A stretch of 64,000 nucleotides of DNA from Veillonellales bacterium (GCA_039680175.1 JBDKTO010000067.1:96530-160529), one strand, 5' to 3'. Shown: positions 34,523 to 43,318, counted from the first letter of the stretch. Notes: generated by a model not told the origin, from the letters alone. Translations and numbers: made by a program.

Positions 34523-34551
34523 ACTATAACAAAGCAATGATTAATTGTCAA
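34523..34551 (-). promoter_or_regulatory. SigA promoter of the T-box leader
   Basis: TTGACA (34551-34546), a 17-base spacer and TATAGT (34528-34523). The predicted transcript starts near 34516, just before the T-box leader. Confidence 0.85.
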
Positions 34552-34678
34552 TATCTAAATGGAATCAATCATTGTTAAGCAAAACAATAATTGCCAAATA
34601 ATCCTTAACATGTCTGGCATGCAAACTATCCTTTTGCAAACACTAGGTATAAGCACCTCAAAAAGGAGGCCACTCGAA

Positions 34679-35524
34679 ATGAAACATAAATATCCCCATA
34701 AACATTATAAGCATTTTAGTCGAAAATGGAAACGCCTCGCCATCGCTGTTGCTGGAGCGGCTCTCATGTCAGCCACCATATTACCAGGTTTGCCTGCCGC
34801 CACTGCTCATGCTTCACCGGTAAAAGCAGCGGCCAGCAGTCGCACATTACAAAAAGCGGCAAATACAACCCGGGCAAGCGAGCCGGAGCAGGAAAATTCT
34901 CGTACCGTTTCCCAAGAAATACCCCTTCAGTCAAAATCCCCAACACCGCAGAAATCTGATTTTAAGCAACCTAAAAACAACTCTTCGCCACAAAAGCAGC
35001 AACAAGCTGAAAACAATAGGCAAACCAGACAAAAGGCAGAAGACAATACAAACACTCCCACTAAAGTTAACAACAATCCTGACAAGGCTGACGATATAGC
35101 TGCATCACCAGTTGAAAAAACAACTAAAAAAAGCACTCCGCCAGCGGAATCAAAAAATAATAGCAGCAAAGAAAATCCTGCTGCATCCGAGAATACTCCA
35201 ACTAACTACAAAGACGTATTGGATATTACGGCAACCGCTTATGCGCCGGGCCCTCACGATAATGAACAGTGGGGCAGCAAGACCTATAGCGGTACTGAAG
35301 TTCGTCCTGGTATAATTGCCGTGGATCCCAAAATTATTCCCCTGGGCTCCCGCGTATATATCCAGTATCCTGATGGCCATGGTACCTATGCAACAGCAGA
35401 AGATACCGGCGGTGCCATTAAAGGGAACCGTATTGACATCGCAAAATGGTCTGTAGGTGAAGCAGAAGATTTTGGCATCCAACAGGTAAAAGTATACATT
35501 CTGGATAAGCCTAACGAAGCCTAA
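34679..35524 (+). CDS. Exported 3D-domain (double-psi beta-barrel) protein
   Basis: A 281-residue secreted protein. The N-terminus is a long basic stretch followed by a hydrophobic segment (LAIAVAGAALMSATILPGL) ending in AHA, a signal peptide. A disordered linker of about 130 residues, rich in Gln, Asn, Lys and Thr, leads to a C-terminal 3D domain with TATAYAPGP, GIIAVDPKIIPLG and AEDTGGAIKGNRIDI, whose three aspartates name the family. Such domains act as lytic transglycosylase-like cell wall enzymes (Sps/YocH/MltA-like). GGAGG is ten bases before the ATG at 34679. The upstream frame overlaps the divergent T-box promoter and is not used. Confidence 0.88.
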   Translation: MKHKYPHKHYKHFSRKWKRLAIAVAGAALMSATILPGLPAATAHASPVKAAASSRTLQKAANTTRASEPEQENSRTVSQEIPLQSKSPTPQKSDFKQPKNNSSPQKQQQAENNRQTRQKAEDNTNTPTKVNNNPDKADDIAASPVEKTTKKSTPPAESKNNSSKENPAASENTPTNYKDVLDITATAYAPGPHDNEQWGSKTYSGTEVRPGIIAVDPKIIPLGSRVYIQYPDGHGTYATAEDTGGAIKGNRIDIAKWSVGEAEDFGIQQVKVYILDKPNEA

Positions 35525-35542
35525 GACTGCAAACGCCCTGAA

Positions 35543-35767
35543 TTAGTTGGAAAAAAGGCTGACTCTGTCTCCATCATACAGCCGATACTCTAGTTTACTT
35601 TTTTTACCATTCACCATGATTAACTGTATCTCAGCAGCTTCAATCTCCATTTCATTCAACAGTTCCGCAATACTAATATCATCCTCTACATCCACTGTAA
35701 CAGCACCGCTGGAACTGGAAGGCACATGCCTTTTTAGCGTATTATACAAATGTACTTCTATGACCAT
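35543..35767 (-). CDS. ThiS/MoaD-like ubiquitin-fold protein lacking the C-terminal Gly-Gly
   Basis: A 74-residue beta-grasp protein (VIEVHLYNTLKRHVP, ISIAELLNEMEIEAAEIQLIMVNGK split, then LYDGDRVSLFSN). The fold resembles ThiS and MoaD, which carry sulfur on a C-terminal Gly-Gly. Here the chain ends LFSN, so it cannot work as a sulfur carrier by that route. It may be a truncated-tail relative found alone in anaerobes. GGAGG is five bases before the ATG at 35767. A possible but weak SigH-like element (AGGAATA-N15-GAAC) lies at 35847-35822. Confidence 0.7.
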   Translation of the reverse strand: MVIEVHLYNTLKRHVPSSSSGAVTVDVEDDISIAELLNEMEIEAAEIQLIMVNGKKSKLEYRLYDGDRVSLFSN

Positions 35768-36003
35768 AACGTCCTCCCATATTGCCAAGCCCATCTAGCA
35801 TTTTCCCTCTTATTTAGATACGTTCGTTAAAATACCAAAATATTCCTTCTGTAATTTATAAAAAATTAGTTCTCCGTCAACTAATTCTAAAACCATCTTC
35901 GACTGCTGCTTTACAAAATCATCTACCCATCTTCCCCGTTTCTGGAGTATACTGGATAAAAAGGTATTTAAAAAATTTTGAAATCATTAAGGGGAGGCTG
36001 TTT

Positions 36004-36681
36004 ATGATGAGTACCTTAAAATTCTTCGGCCATTCGTGTTTCCAAGTCAACAATAGCAATATATCTTTACTTTTTGATCCTTTTTTGGCCGACAATCCTT
36101 TTCAAATTGCTCAGCCCGGTGAAATCAACTGCGACTATATCTTACTTTCCCACGCCCATTCCGATCATTTGGGTGATGCTGTCAGTATTGCGAAGCGCTG
36201 CGGTGCCACAATTATTTCTACAGCAGAAGTCGCTCACTTGTGTAGTAATCAAGGCTGTAAAACCCACGGAATGCATTTGGGAGGAAAACATTGTTTTGAT
36301 TTTGGAGTAGTCAAGCTAACACCCGCTTTACATGGAGCCGGTGTCGAAGGCGGTCATGCCTGCGGCTTTATTGTCCATTTTGCCAATACGATTCTATATT
36401 TTGCCGGCGATACCGGTTTATTCAGTGACATGACCCTTATTGGCCGCCAGCAAAAAATAGATTATGCTCTGCTGCCAATTGGTGACAACTACACTATGGG
36501 CCCTGACGATGCTGCGGAAGCGGTAGGAATGCTTCACCCCAAAACAGTGATTCCTATCCACTACAATACTTGGCCGCTGATTGCTCAGTCCCCGGAAAAA
36601 TTTAAGAACGATGTGGAAAAGAGATTCAACACCACGGTACATATTATCACTCCCGGTGATTCAATCCATATCGGAGAATAA
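36004..36681 (+). CDS. UPF0173 metal-dependent hydrolase
   Basis: A 225-residue single-domain metallo-beta-lactamase fold. The metal motif is SHAHSDHLGDA, with the distal ligands in HGAG, FAGDTGLF and PIHYNTWP. The family (UPF0173, YtkL-like) is widespread and has no agreed substrate. It is complete in length and has no signal peptide. GGGGAGG lies six bases before the first of two tandem ATG codons; either may be used. It is a single gene followed by a bidirectional terminator at 36687-36722. Confidence 0.92.
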   Translation: MMSTLKFFGHSCFQVNNSNISLLFDPFLADNPFQIAQPGEINCDYILLSHAHSDHLGDAVSIAKRCGATIISTAEVAHLCSNQGCKTHGMHLGGKHCFDFGVVKLTPALHGAGVEGGHACGFIVHFANTILYFAGDTGLFSDMTLIGRQQKIDYALLPIGDNYTMGPDDAAEAVGMLHPKTVIPIHYNTWPLIAQSPEKFKNDVEKRFNTTVHIITPGDSIHIGE

Positions 36682-36686
36682 ACAAT

Positions 36687-36722
36687 AAAGGCAGCCCGCA
36701 TCCTGCAGGATCGGACTGCCTT
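36687..36722. terminator. Bidirectional terminator between UPF0173 and the GNAT gene
   Basis: AAGGCAG and CTGCCTT enclose the smaller ATCCTGCAGGAT palindrome. Convergent genes lie on both sides. Confidence 0.7.
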
Positions 36723-36740
36723 GGTTCGTAAGACTGCTTC

Positions 36741-37196
36741 TTACCCTATCTTCCTGGTCATTGCTATTTCATCACAATTAGGAAACTTAGCACAATTGAT
36801 ACATTCCTTCCAGACTTTATGGTGCAACTGTTCTTTGGGAACTTCCTGAAATCCCAGTTTAGCAAAAAAACCTGGCTGATAAGTAAGTGTAAACAGATTT
36901 TTCGTTCCTAATGCTTCTGCTTCGCCAACTAATGCTTCTACAATTGTGCGGCCAATGCCAGATTTGGTCAGATGAGGAGCAACCGCCATGGCACGGATTT
37001 CGGCTAATTCATCCCAAACAAGATGCAAACTGCCCACACCGACTACTATTCCGCCATCTTCCGCTACTACAAGATCTCGCAATGTTTCATACAATACATT
37101 GCGGGATCTTGATAACATCAGACCCTTCTCCGCATAGTCATTAATTAACTTGTGGACAGCTTCCACATCTTTAAACATCGCCTTACGATAAATCAT
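36741..37196 (-). CDS. argA: GNAT N-acetyltransferase, ArgA-like short form
   Basis: A 151-residue GNAT enzyme resembling the short N-acetylglutamate synthases of anaerobes. The acetyl-CoA binding region is LAEIRAMAVAPHLTKSGIG, followed by VEALVGEAEALG and the late Phe-rich motif YQPGFFAKLGF. The C-terminal CINCAKFPNC segment, conserved in this subgroup, may hold a metal or stabilise the fold. Proposed reaction: acetyl-CoA plus glutamate to N-acetylglutamate, at the start of arginine synthesis. The arg genes are not nearby, so another amine substrate cannot be excluded. A ribosome site GGAGGGGG precedes the ATG. Confidence 0.7.
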   Translation of the reverse strand: MIYRKAMFKDVEAVHKLINDYAEKGLMLSRSRNVLYETLRDLVVAEDGGIVVGVGSLHLVWDELAEIRAMAVAPHLTKSGIGRTIVEALVGEAEALGTKNLFTLTYQPGFFAKLGFQEVPKEQLHHKVWKECINCAKFPNCDEIAMTRKIG

Positions 37197-37255
37197 CCTA
37201 ATCCCCCTCCTCTTGAATAATTGTACGTTAAAAAATAGTATTTATGCAATTAGAA

Positions 37256-37906
37256 TTACAACAAATCATCTGCTGGAATAAATATACTTGGGCATAACGA
37301 CGCCAACGGACAATGCTGACAATCCGGTCGCCGAGCCTTGCAAATTTTTCGGCCATGCCATATCAGCCAATGATGAGCATTCCCCCATTTGGAGCGGGGA
37401 ATTACTTTCATTAAGCCCTTCTCTACCACTTCCGGTGTTTTTCCAGTAGCCAACTGTAAACGATTGGCTACCCGAAAAACGTGAGTATCGACTGCAATAG
37501 CCGGAGTATTAAATAATTGGCTTAACAAAACATTCGCCGTTTTGCGTCCGACTCCCGGCAATTGAATTAATTGTCCAAAATTTTCCGGCACATTGCCATT
37601 ATATTGGCGGCAAAGTATTTCGCAAGTAGCCAAAATGTTTCGGGCCTTGCTATGAAACAAACCGCAGTCCCGGATGTATTCTTCCAGCTTTCCCTGCCCC
37701 ATAGCCAAGATCTTCTCAGGAGTATTATAAAGGGGAAATAACCGGGCCGTAACCATGTTAACTCTGGCATCAGTGCATTGAGCCGACAAAACTACAGCAA
37801 TTAAAAACTCAAAGGAAGAAGAGTATTGGAGTGCCGTAGTCGATTCCTTATAATGCTCTTCTAAAATGCCTAGCATTTTCCCTTTTACTGCTTTTGTTAT
37901 CCGCAC
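37256..37906 (-). CDS. nth: Endonuclease III
   Basis: A DNA glycosylase/AP lyase that removes oxidised pyrimidines. The 216-residue enzyme has the helix-hairpin-helix LPGVGRKTANVLL with the catalytic Lys, the catalytic Asp in VDTHVFRVANRL, and a C-terminal C-x6-C-x2-C-x5-C [4Fe-4S] cluster site (starting at CKARRPDC). All key residues are present. It starts 41 bases after the UPF0210 gene on the same strand and is probably the last gene of the ACT-UPF0210-nth operon. Confidence 0.95.
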   Translation of the reverse strand: MRITKAVKGKMLGILEEHYKESTTALQYSSSFEFLIAVVLSAQCTDARVNMVTARLFPLYNTPEKILAMGQGKLEEYIRDCGLFHSKARNILATCEILCRQYNGNVPENFGQLIQLPGVGRKTANVLLSQLFNTPAIAVDTHVFRVANRLQLATGKTPEVVEKGLMKVIPRSKWGNAHHWLIWHGRKICKARRPDCQHCPLASLCPSIFIPADDLL

Positions 37907-37947
37907 GTCAGCCTCCTTGAATCCTCTATCTTTCTCTATTGTCAGTA

Positions 37948-39306
37948 TTAATTGGTTAAGCTGCGTATAGGCGCTGGAATTCTTCCGCCCCGAGCAATAA
38001 AAGCATCGGACTTAAACTGATTCACCGGCAGAATGGGACTATATCCCAGTAAACCGCCAAACTCCACCCGATCTCCTATCTTTTTCCCCGGCACCGGTAT
38101 AATACGCACTGCAGTCGTTTTATTGTTAATCATCCCGATTGCCGCTTCGTCAGCAATAATGGCAGAAATAGTGGATGATGTAGTATCGCCAGGAACAGCG
38201 ATCATATCCAGTCCAACGGAACACACGCAAGTCATTGCTTCCAATTTTTCCAATGTCAGACTGCCGCGTTCCACAGCAGCAATCATTCCCGCGTCTTCAC
38301 TAACAGGAATGAAAGCCCCGCTTAACCCCCCTACGTGAGATGAAGCCATCAAACCGCCTTTCTTAACCGCATCGTTTAATAAGGCCAATGCTGCTGTAGT
38401 ACCTGGTGCACCACAGCTTTCCAGCCCCATTTCTTCCAATATATAAGCTACGCTATCCCCTACTGCCGGAGTCGGAGCCAGAGAGAGGTCTATGATGCCA
38501 AAAGGTACTCCCATACGGCGAGAAGCCTCTTGCGCCACCAGTTGCCCTACTCTGGTAATTTTGAAAGCTGTTTTCTTAATCGTTTCTGCTACCCTGCTGA
38601 AATCGCAGCCTTTAACATCTTCCAATGCTCGTTTCACTACACCTGGTCCACTAACGCCAACGTTAATAGCTTGCTCCGGTTCACCTACCCCGTGAAATGC
38701 GCCTGCCATAAAAGGATTATCCTGGGGGACATTGGCAAAAACCACCAATTTGGCACATCCTAAGGCATCTTGGTCAGCAGTAAGCTGAGCCGTTTTTATA
38801 ATAATTTCGCCCATTTCCTTCACACAATCCATGTTGATGCCGGTTTTAGTAGAAGCCAGATTAACGGAAGAACAGACCCGCTCCGTCTTAGCCAGAGCTT
38901 CCGGTATGGAACGAATTAAAATTCTATCACCCTTAGTATAGCCTTTTTCCACCAAAGCGGAAAAACCGCCGATAAAGTTTACCCCCACCGTCTTAGCTGC
39001 GGCATCAAGCGCTTCGGCCACTGGAACAAAGCTATCCCCATGGCAGCTTTCCGCCGCAATTGCAATGGGAGTTACCGATATGCGCTTATTGATGATGGGT
39101 ATCCCATACTCGGCTTCAATATCCTCCCCTGTCCGTACAAGTTTTTCCGCTGCCCTGGTAATTTTATCATAAATATTCCGGCAAAACACCGTAATATCAG
39201 GATGAGCGCAATCACGCAAACTAATCCCCAAAGTGATGGTTCGCACATCCAGTTTATTTTCCTCAATCATACGATTGGTTTCCATGATATCATGTATTGT
39301 TAACAT
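37948..39306 (-). CDS. UPF0210 / DUF711 PFL-fold protein
   Basis: A 452-residue protein of the DUF711 family, distantly related to pyruvate formate-lyase by fold but without the glycyl-radical motif. Sequence typical of the family includes [30 protein letters not shown] and [17 protein letters not shown]. Function is unknown. Partnership with the small ACT protein encoded just upstream (38 bases) is widely conserved, suggesting a shared ligand-controlled role. It is the middle gene of a three-gene operon. Confidence 0.92.
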   Translation of the reverse strand: MLTIHDIMETNRMIEENKLDVRTITLGISLRDCAHPDITVFCRNIYDKITRAAEKLVRTGEDIEAEYGIPIINKRISVTPIAIAAESCHGDSFVPVAEALDAAAKTVGVNFIGGFSALVEKGYTKGDRILIRSIPEALAKTERVCSSVNLASTKTGINMDCVKEMGEIIIKTAQLTADQDALGCAKLVVFANVPQDNPFMAGAFHGVGEPEQAINVGVSGPGVVKRALEDVKGCDFSRVAETIKKTAFKITRVGQLVAQEASRRMGVPFGIIDLSLAPTPAVGDSVAYILEEMGLESCGAPGTTAALALLNDAVKKGGLMASSHVGGLSGAFIPVSEDAGMIAAVERGSLTLEKLEAMTCVCSVGLDMIAVPGDTTSSTISAIIADEAAIGMINNKTTAVRIIPVPGKKIGDRVEFGGLLGYSPILPVNQFKSDAFIARGGRIPAPIRSLTN

Positions 39307-39343
39307 AAGATCCTCCTCATGTGACCTGCTTGTCTGTAATCTC

Positions 39344-39613
39344 CTATATCTGGTGCATTATTTTAAAAATATCTTCGTGCTGAACTTTAATATCCAGGCT
39401 TATTTCTTCCCCTTTTTGCCGCAATATTTTCTGTAGCTCCGTTAACCGAATGCTGCCTTCCGTCATATCGGCAATCATTACCATATTAAAAAAACCGTCA
39501 ACAATATTTTGATTGATATTTAAAATGTTAACATTACTTTCCGCTAAAATATTGCTCACCATAGCAATAATCCCCACTCGATCCTGCCCAACAATTGTAA
39601 TAACTACTTTCAT
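39344..39613 (-). CDS. UPF0237 ACT-domain protein
   Basis: An 89-residue single ACT domain ([20 protein letters not shown], then [20 protein letters not shown]), similar to the GcvR-type regulatory domains. ACT domains bind small ligands, often amino acids. It is placed directly before UPF0210, as in many genomes, so it probably regulates or senses for that protein. The ATG at 39613 is chosen because GGAG lies nine bases upstream and the family length is matched; the frame extends to 39661. Confidence 0.92.
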   Translation of the reverse strand: MKVVITIVGQDRVGIIAMVSNILAESNVNILNINQNIVDGFFNMVMIADMTEGSIRLTELQKILRQKGEEISLDIKVQHEDIFKIMHQI

Positions 39614-39681
39614 ACTATCACTCTCCATTTTGATATCGTTGGTAGTTTGTCCAAATTTCATATTTTGTTATAGCCCGTATA

Positions 39682-39706
39682 GTTCGCGATAATTCCCGAT
39701 TTTCCT
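39682..39706 (-). promoter_or_regulatory. Candidate SigH-type promoter of ACT-UPF0210-nth
   Basis: AGGAAAA (39706-39700), 14 bases, then GAAC (39685-39682), one mismatch from GAAT. It is preceded by GC. Confidence 0.5.
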
Positions 39707-39784
39707 GCATAGCTTGCATAAAAGGCCTCATAAGTCTCCGACATTTTCAACATATTTCACCATTTCCCGCTATATTTGCCTTCA

Positions 39785-39813
39785 TTGACATAAGAAAAAG
39801 AATCTGCTAGCAT
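39785..39813 (+). promoter_or_regulatory. SigA promoter of the DUF896 gene
   Basis: TTGACA (39785-39790), 17 bases, TAGCAT (39808-39813), about 40 bases before the start codon. Confidence 0.6.
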
Positions 39814-39851
39814 TTTCTAATAAAACCATTCGATGAAAGCGAGGGAAAATT

Positions 39852-40067
39852 TTGATTACTCCGGAAATCATTGCAAGAATTAACGCGCTTGCTAAAAAGC
39901 AACGGGAAGGTATTTTAAGCGACTCTGAAAAAATAGATCAAGCTCAGTTGCGCCGGCTTTTTATCGACAATATTAAAGCGCAGGTCAAAAGCTATATAGA
40001 TACGGCAGAGCCGAATGCCTCTTCCCCGGAATGCACCTGCGCGAGAAACAGTAAACGCAGTTTATAA
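39852..40067 (+). CDS. DUF896 (YnzC-like) protein
   Basis: A 71-residue protein of the UPF0291 family. The helical hairpin ITPEIIARINALAKKQREG followed by LSDSEKIDQAQLRRLFIDNIKAQV is diagnostic. Bacillus YnzC is linked to the SOS-response operon, but the function is unknown. The chain ends with a Cys-containing tail (PECTCARNSKR) that extends past the core domain. The start is TTG, six bases after GAGGG. It is a single gene with its own SigA promoter and two successive downstream hairpins. Confidence 0.88.
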   Translation: MITPEIIARINALAKKQREGILSDSEKIDQAQLRRLFIDNIKAQVKSYIDTAEPNASSPECTCARNSKRSL

Positions 40068-40090
40068 AAGTCACATCCAAAATACAGTTT

Positions 40091-40122
40091 AAAAGCCGAT
40101 GGCGAATGCCATCGGCTTTTTT
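40091..40122 (+). terminator. Terminator of the DUF896 gene
   Basis: AAAAGCCGATGGC pairs perfectly with GCCATCGGCTTTT around GAAT, followed by TT. Confidence 0.9.
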
Positions 40123-40127
40123 GCTCG

Positions 40128-40246
40128 TCTATCATAAAGTATAGATGGTAGAATACTTTCTGATAGACATAAAAACGACTATACCCCTCGGGGCACAGGC
40201 GGCTTCTGCCGTCGTCCTAACGGACTTGGCAAAAACCAAGTCTTTT
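40128..40246 (+). other. Cluster of hairpins ending in a terminator, candidate small RNA
   Basis: First a 15-base stem with one mismatch (TCTATCATAAAGTAT, ten-base loop, complement; 40128-40167). Then CCCC/GGGG (40184-40193), CGGC-TTCT-GCCG (40200-40211), GTCC-TAAC-GGAC (40214-40225) and GACTTGG/CCAAGTC (40223-40242) followed by TTTTCTTA. The final hairpin is a plus-strand terminator. No gene lies before it except DUF896, which already has its own terminator. I do not recognise a known RNA family. Confidence 0.35.
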
Positions 40247-40250
40247 CTTA

Positions 40251-40637
40251 TTATCGTTCCTCGAAAGTTTCACAATCTGTATCAAGAGATTTGGAAGCAT
40301 TCGATCCGTTAACTTCTATTTGAGAAGCATGACAAACATTGCCTGTATTCCAATGGCTGCAGTTGTTAACGAAGCATTCCACGACTGGAGTCACTTGTGT
40401 TCCTTCCAAAAATGCAGCCGAAACCATTCCGCCAATATTGGAATTATGAAAAGCCCCCACGATATCGCCAGCCGTCTTACGATGATGAAAGGCCTTGCAC
40501 TGAGTATCTGCCGCAGATTGAGACTCTCCCTTTGTCTCATCGTTGTAAATGCTGATTTTGGCAGCCATGCACTGTTCTCCCGGCATATAATGTGTACACT
40601 GATCGACTGTACATTTTACCATTGGATTGGTTGACAT
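40251..40637 (-). CDS. Protein with two DUF1540 cysteine-rich domains
   Basis: A 128-residue small cytoplasmic protein. Two DUF1540 modules each present four cysteines (C9, C14, C23, C47 and C88, C93, C102, C122) in the pattern C-x4-C-x8-C-x(19-23)-C, presumably binding a metal ion each. The linker between them contains a His-rich FHHRKTAGD patch. DUF1540 proteins are common in spore formers but have no known function. The second domain is shorter in its loop than the first, so the duplication is not recent. Confidence 0.85.
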   Translation of the reverse strand: MSTNPMVKCTVDQCTHYMPGEQCMAAKISIYNDETKGESQSAADTQCKAFHHRKTAGDIVGAFHNSNIGGMVSAAFLEGTQVTPVVECFVNNCSHWNTGNVCHASQIEVNGSNASKSLDTDCETFEER

Positions 40638-40747
40638 TTTTTCAGCCCCCTAAATTTTTCTTTCCACCTGTTCGAAAAAGCCTGCTGAACACAAGCTAAC
40701 CCTTTTTCGTGTATAGTATGAACGCAAAATTCATTTTATATCCGGAT

Positions 40748-41029
40748 TTAGACATCAATCAGTTTCCAAGCCATCCTGGTATCATAGTGACAATTTTCAC
40801 AGACCAAAAGATGCACACAATAATGTTCACTTATGTCAAGCTGAATGGTACTGCTTTCAACATAAGGACTATATGAGCCGAGATAATTTTGCAGTGATCC
40901 GCCATCTGCAAGGCGATTACCACAGAGCGGACATTTCTCATCTACTTCCGCCAAAGCATTGCAAATCGGGCAAACTTTTTCCACATTATCACTCCAAAAT
41001 GATTGTGAACTACTGTTGTTTTGTGGCAT
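40748..41029 (-). CDS. Small zinc-ribbon protein
   Basis: A 93-residue protein with one CPIC/CPLC zinc ribbon near the N-terminus and a further CVHLLVCENCHYD pattern near the C-terminus, so two metal sites are possible. No further domain is recognised. The ATG at 41029 lacks a good ribosome site; a TTG at 41041 is an alternative. Divergent from the diguanylate cyclase gene, the two starts share a 10-base perfect inverted repeat (41015-41047), so the pair may be jointly regulated. The function is unknown; a role in signalling or translation can only be guessed. Confidence 0.5.
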   Translation of the reverse strand: MPQNNSSSQSFWSDNVEKVCPICNALAEVDEKCPLCGNRLADGGSLQNYLGSYSPYVESSTIQLDISEHYCVHLLVCENCHYDTRMAWKLIDV

Positions 41030-41047
41030 ATGATATAACAAAACAAC
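41015..41047. repeat. Inverted repeat between divergent zinc-ribbon and diguanylate cyclase genes
   Basis: GTTGTTTTGT (41015-41024) and ACAAAACAAC (41038-41047) are perfect complements separated by 13 bases. They overlap the start of the zinc-ribbon gene and the likely promoter of the cyclase gene, so an operator is plausible. Confidence 0.45.
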
Positions 41048-41065
41048 TTACCATGAGGTGTTGAA

Positions 41066-43318
41066 ATGTTAACTATTTATAATACATCAGACCTTGTCAG
41101 CATCATGCTGGGAATTATGGCTTTTTTTATGGCCTGGCAAGGTGGTATTGCCAACAATAATTACAAAATAAAAATAACCAGCTTAGCCATATTAGCAACC
41201 AGTCTGCTTGATTTAGCCCGTTTAATGACGTATACCGAAATATTCGCACTACAGATAAACTCACCTGATTATAGTTGGATCGCTTACTGGATCGCGGCCC
41301 GACTCATCCTCGCCTGCACTTTCCTGTATGCTATTTGTTTGCCATCCTGCTTCTTTAGCGGTAACTGTAAAATATTCATTTACACCAGTTTGCTGCTAAT
41401 TGGCGGAATTGCAGTTAACGCTGTTTTTGGGGGTAATAATTGGCCTTTCATCAATATTGACCGTTATGATCATCCTTTTGTGTATTGGTCCATAAGTATC
41501 GCCATAGCCTTCGAACTTATCACCTTATATATTCTGCGCCGCAACTCAGCTAACTATGTATCACGCCAATATCTTCAGCTTGCCCTTCTTTTTGATATTA
41601 TCACTAATCTATGTTTTATTATCAGTATTCATTCAATAATCGAACTTTCTGTTCCCGCTCACATATTTAAAATCATCGCCTACTATTACGTATTGAGAAC
41701 TATATTTGATCTTGTAATTCGAAGTCCTTATGAGCATTTGATAAAATTAAAAGAGCAATTGGAAAACTTAGCATCGAATAACGCAAAACTATATAACGAG
41801 TCCGAAAAGCAGCGCAACCTCGTAGAAGATATTCTGGCTAAAATCGGTACGATTATTTCCTCCCAGCTCAATTTGAAAGATACCCTGGATGCCATTGCCG
41901 ATATGGTAGCCGATATGATGCATGCCCGTCAAAGTCTTATCACTATTCTCAGCAACGACCAGTCAACCCTCCAGGTAGTAGCCACTTACGGAATTAACAC
42001 TCCGCCCAAATGTCTGTCCATATCGCAAAGCCTTTGCAATCAAGTCATTGATGAAGGCAAAGCCCAATTTATCAGTGATTTGTCAAGTCATCCGGAAATT
42101 TTTCGTCCACAATTGATTTTTTCCAGCATTAATTCCAGCATTTGCGCACCATTACTCAATGATGGGCAAATTATCGGGTTTATTGAAGCGTATTCCAGCG
42201 ATACCAATGCTTTTAGCCAGCGGGACGCTCTTTTATTAACTGCCTTAGGTCACCATGCCGGTGCCGCTATTGTCAGTGCCATGCTGTATGAAGAAACCAA
42301 ATTGAGACTGGAAGAGGAAACATTTCTGTCAAAAATTGCTCAGGCGGCAGCCGCTACGATTGACACCCAAACCATTATGGAACAATGTACCGAACATTCG
42401 GTAGAAGCTCTAAACGCCGATATTGGTGTTGGCTTTCTTGCTGTAAATACCTCCGGCTATTACACCACTGTCTCAACTGTTAATTTTGATTATGAACTAT
42501 CTTCCTTTACGCTCTCCGTCTATCCGCAATTGGCGAATATTGTGAACAGTTTAAAACCGGCAACAGCCCCAGCTGAAATTTTTCCGCCTATGGCCGAATT
42601 GTATGACCAAAATGCAACCAGGCATATTATGGTTCTTCCCCTGGCTGTTGATCACAATTTATTAGGTATCATACTGTTGGGATGGCAGCGGTTCATTACC
42701 CCGGAACGTTTAAAACGCATCTCATTTGCCGCCCTCATGGCTCAGCAGATTGCATTGGGTTTGGAAAAAGCGCATTTGTACAATCAAATCAAATCAATGG
42801 CCTTATCCGACGGACTGACCGGATTGGCAAACCGCCGCAACTTTGATATGTTTCTTAAAACCGAACTTCGCCGGGCTGCTTCCCTGAAACGCCCCTTAAG
42901 CCTGATTATGCTTGACCTTGACAAATTCAAAATGTATAACGATACGTACGGGCATTTAACCGGCGATAAATTATTGGCTCAAATCGGCCAAATACTGCAT
43001 CATACCGTTCGCAGCATTGATCTTCCCGCCCGGTACGGCGGTGAGGAATTCAGTATCATCCTGCCGGAATGCAGCAGTGCTGAAGCCACAGCAATCGCCG
43101 AGAAACTGCGAAAAACAATCGAGGCCAGCCAATTCCCCGACAATTTTGGCACTTTCAGTGCCCGAATCACCGCCAGCTTAGGCGTGTCTACTTATGAACC
43201 CAATCTGATTCAAACAGCGCCTGACTCAGAAAAAATCATAGCCATTGCCGATAAAGCCCTTTATCAGGCAAAACAAACCGGTCGCAACCGGGTGTTAACC
43301 ACATCGGTAATTGAATAA
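41066..43318 (+). CDS. Membrane-bound diguanylate cyclase with GAF domains
   Basis: A 750-residue enzyme predicted to make cyclic di-GMP from two GTP. The N-terminus holds about seven hydrophobic segments (a MASE-type sensor, residues 1-220), followed by a coiled linker, two GAF-like regions (about 260-410 and 420-570) and a GGDEF domain at the C-terminus. The active-site motif is GGEEF (658-662), and the upstream RxxD (RSID) is an intact product-inhibition I-site. Both suggest an active, feedback-controlled enzyme. No EAL domain is present. It is expressed from its own promoter, divergent from the zinc-ribbon gene. Confidence 0.9.
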   Translation: MLTIYNTSDLVSIMLGIMAFFMAWQGGIANNNYKIKITSLAILATSLLDLARLMTYTEIFALQINSPDYSWIAYWIAARLILACTFLYAICLPSCFFSGNCKIFIYTSLLLIGGIAVNAVFGGNNWPFINIDRYDHPFVYWSISIAIAFELITLYILRRNSANYVSRQYLQLALLFDIITNLCFIISIHSIIELSVPAHIFKIIAYYYVLRTIFDLVIRSPYEHLIKLKEQLENLASNNAKLYNESEKQRNLVEDILAKIGTIISSQLNLKDTLDAIADMVADMMHARQSLITILSNDQSTLQVVATYGINTPPKCLSISQSLCNQVIDEGKAQFISDLSSHPEIFRPQLIFSSINSSICAPLLNDGQIIGFIEAYSSDTNAFSQRDALLLTALGHHAGAAIVSAMLYEETKLRLEEETFLSKIAQAAAATIDTQTIMEQCTEHSVEALNADIGVGFLAVNTSGYYTTVSTVNFDYELSSFTLSVYPQLANIVNSLKPATAPAEIFPPMAELYDQNATRHIMVLPLAVDHNLLGIILLGWQRFITPERLKRISFAALMAQQIALGLEKAHLYNQIKSMALSDGLTGLANRRNFDMFLKTELRRAASLKRPLSLIMLDLDKFKMYNDTYGHLTGDKLLAQIGQILHHTVRSIDLPARYGGEEFSIILPECSSAEATAIAEKLRKTIEASQFPDNFGTFSARITASLGVSTYEPNLIQTAPDSEKIIAIADKALYQAKQTGRNRVLTTSVIE

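Noticed and set aside
34559..34678. 40-residue N-terminal extension of the 3D-domain protein
   Set aside because: The extension overlaps the divergent T-box promoter and lacks a ribosome site, whereas the ATG at 34679 has GGAGG and begins a normal signal peptide.
37256..39613. Possible toxin-antitoxin or defence cluster among small genes near 39-41 kb
   Set aside because: All recognisable members are housekeeping or unknown-function families (ACT, UPF0210, nth, DUF896, DUF1540); no nuclease-antitoxin or defence signature is present.
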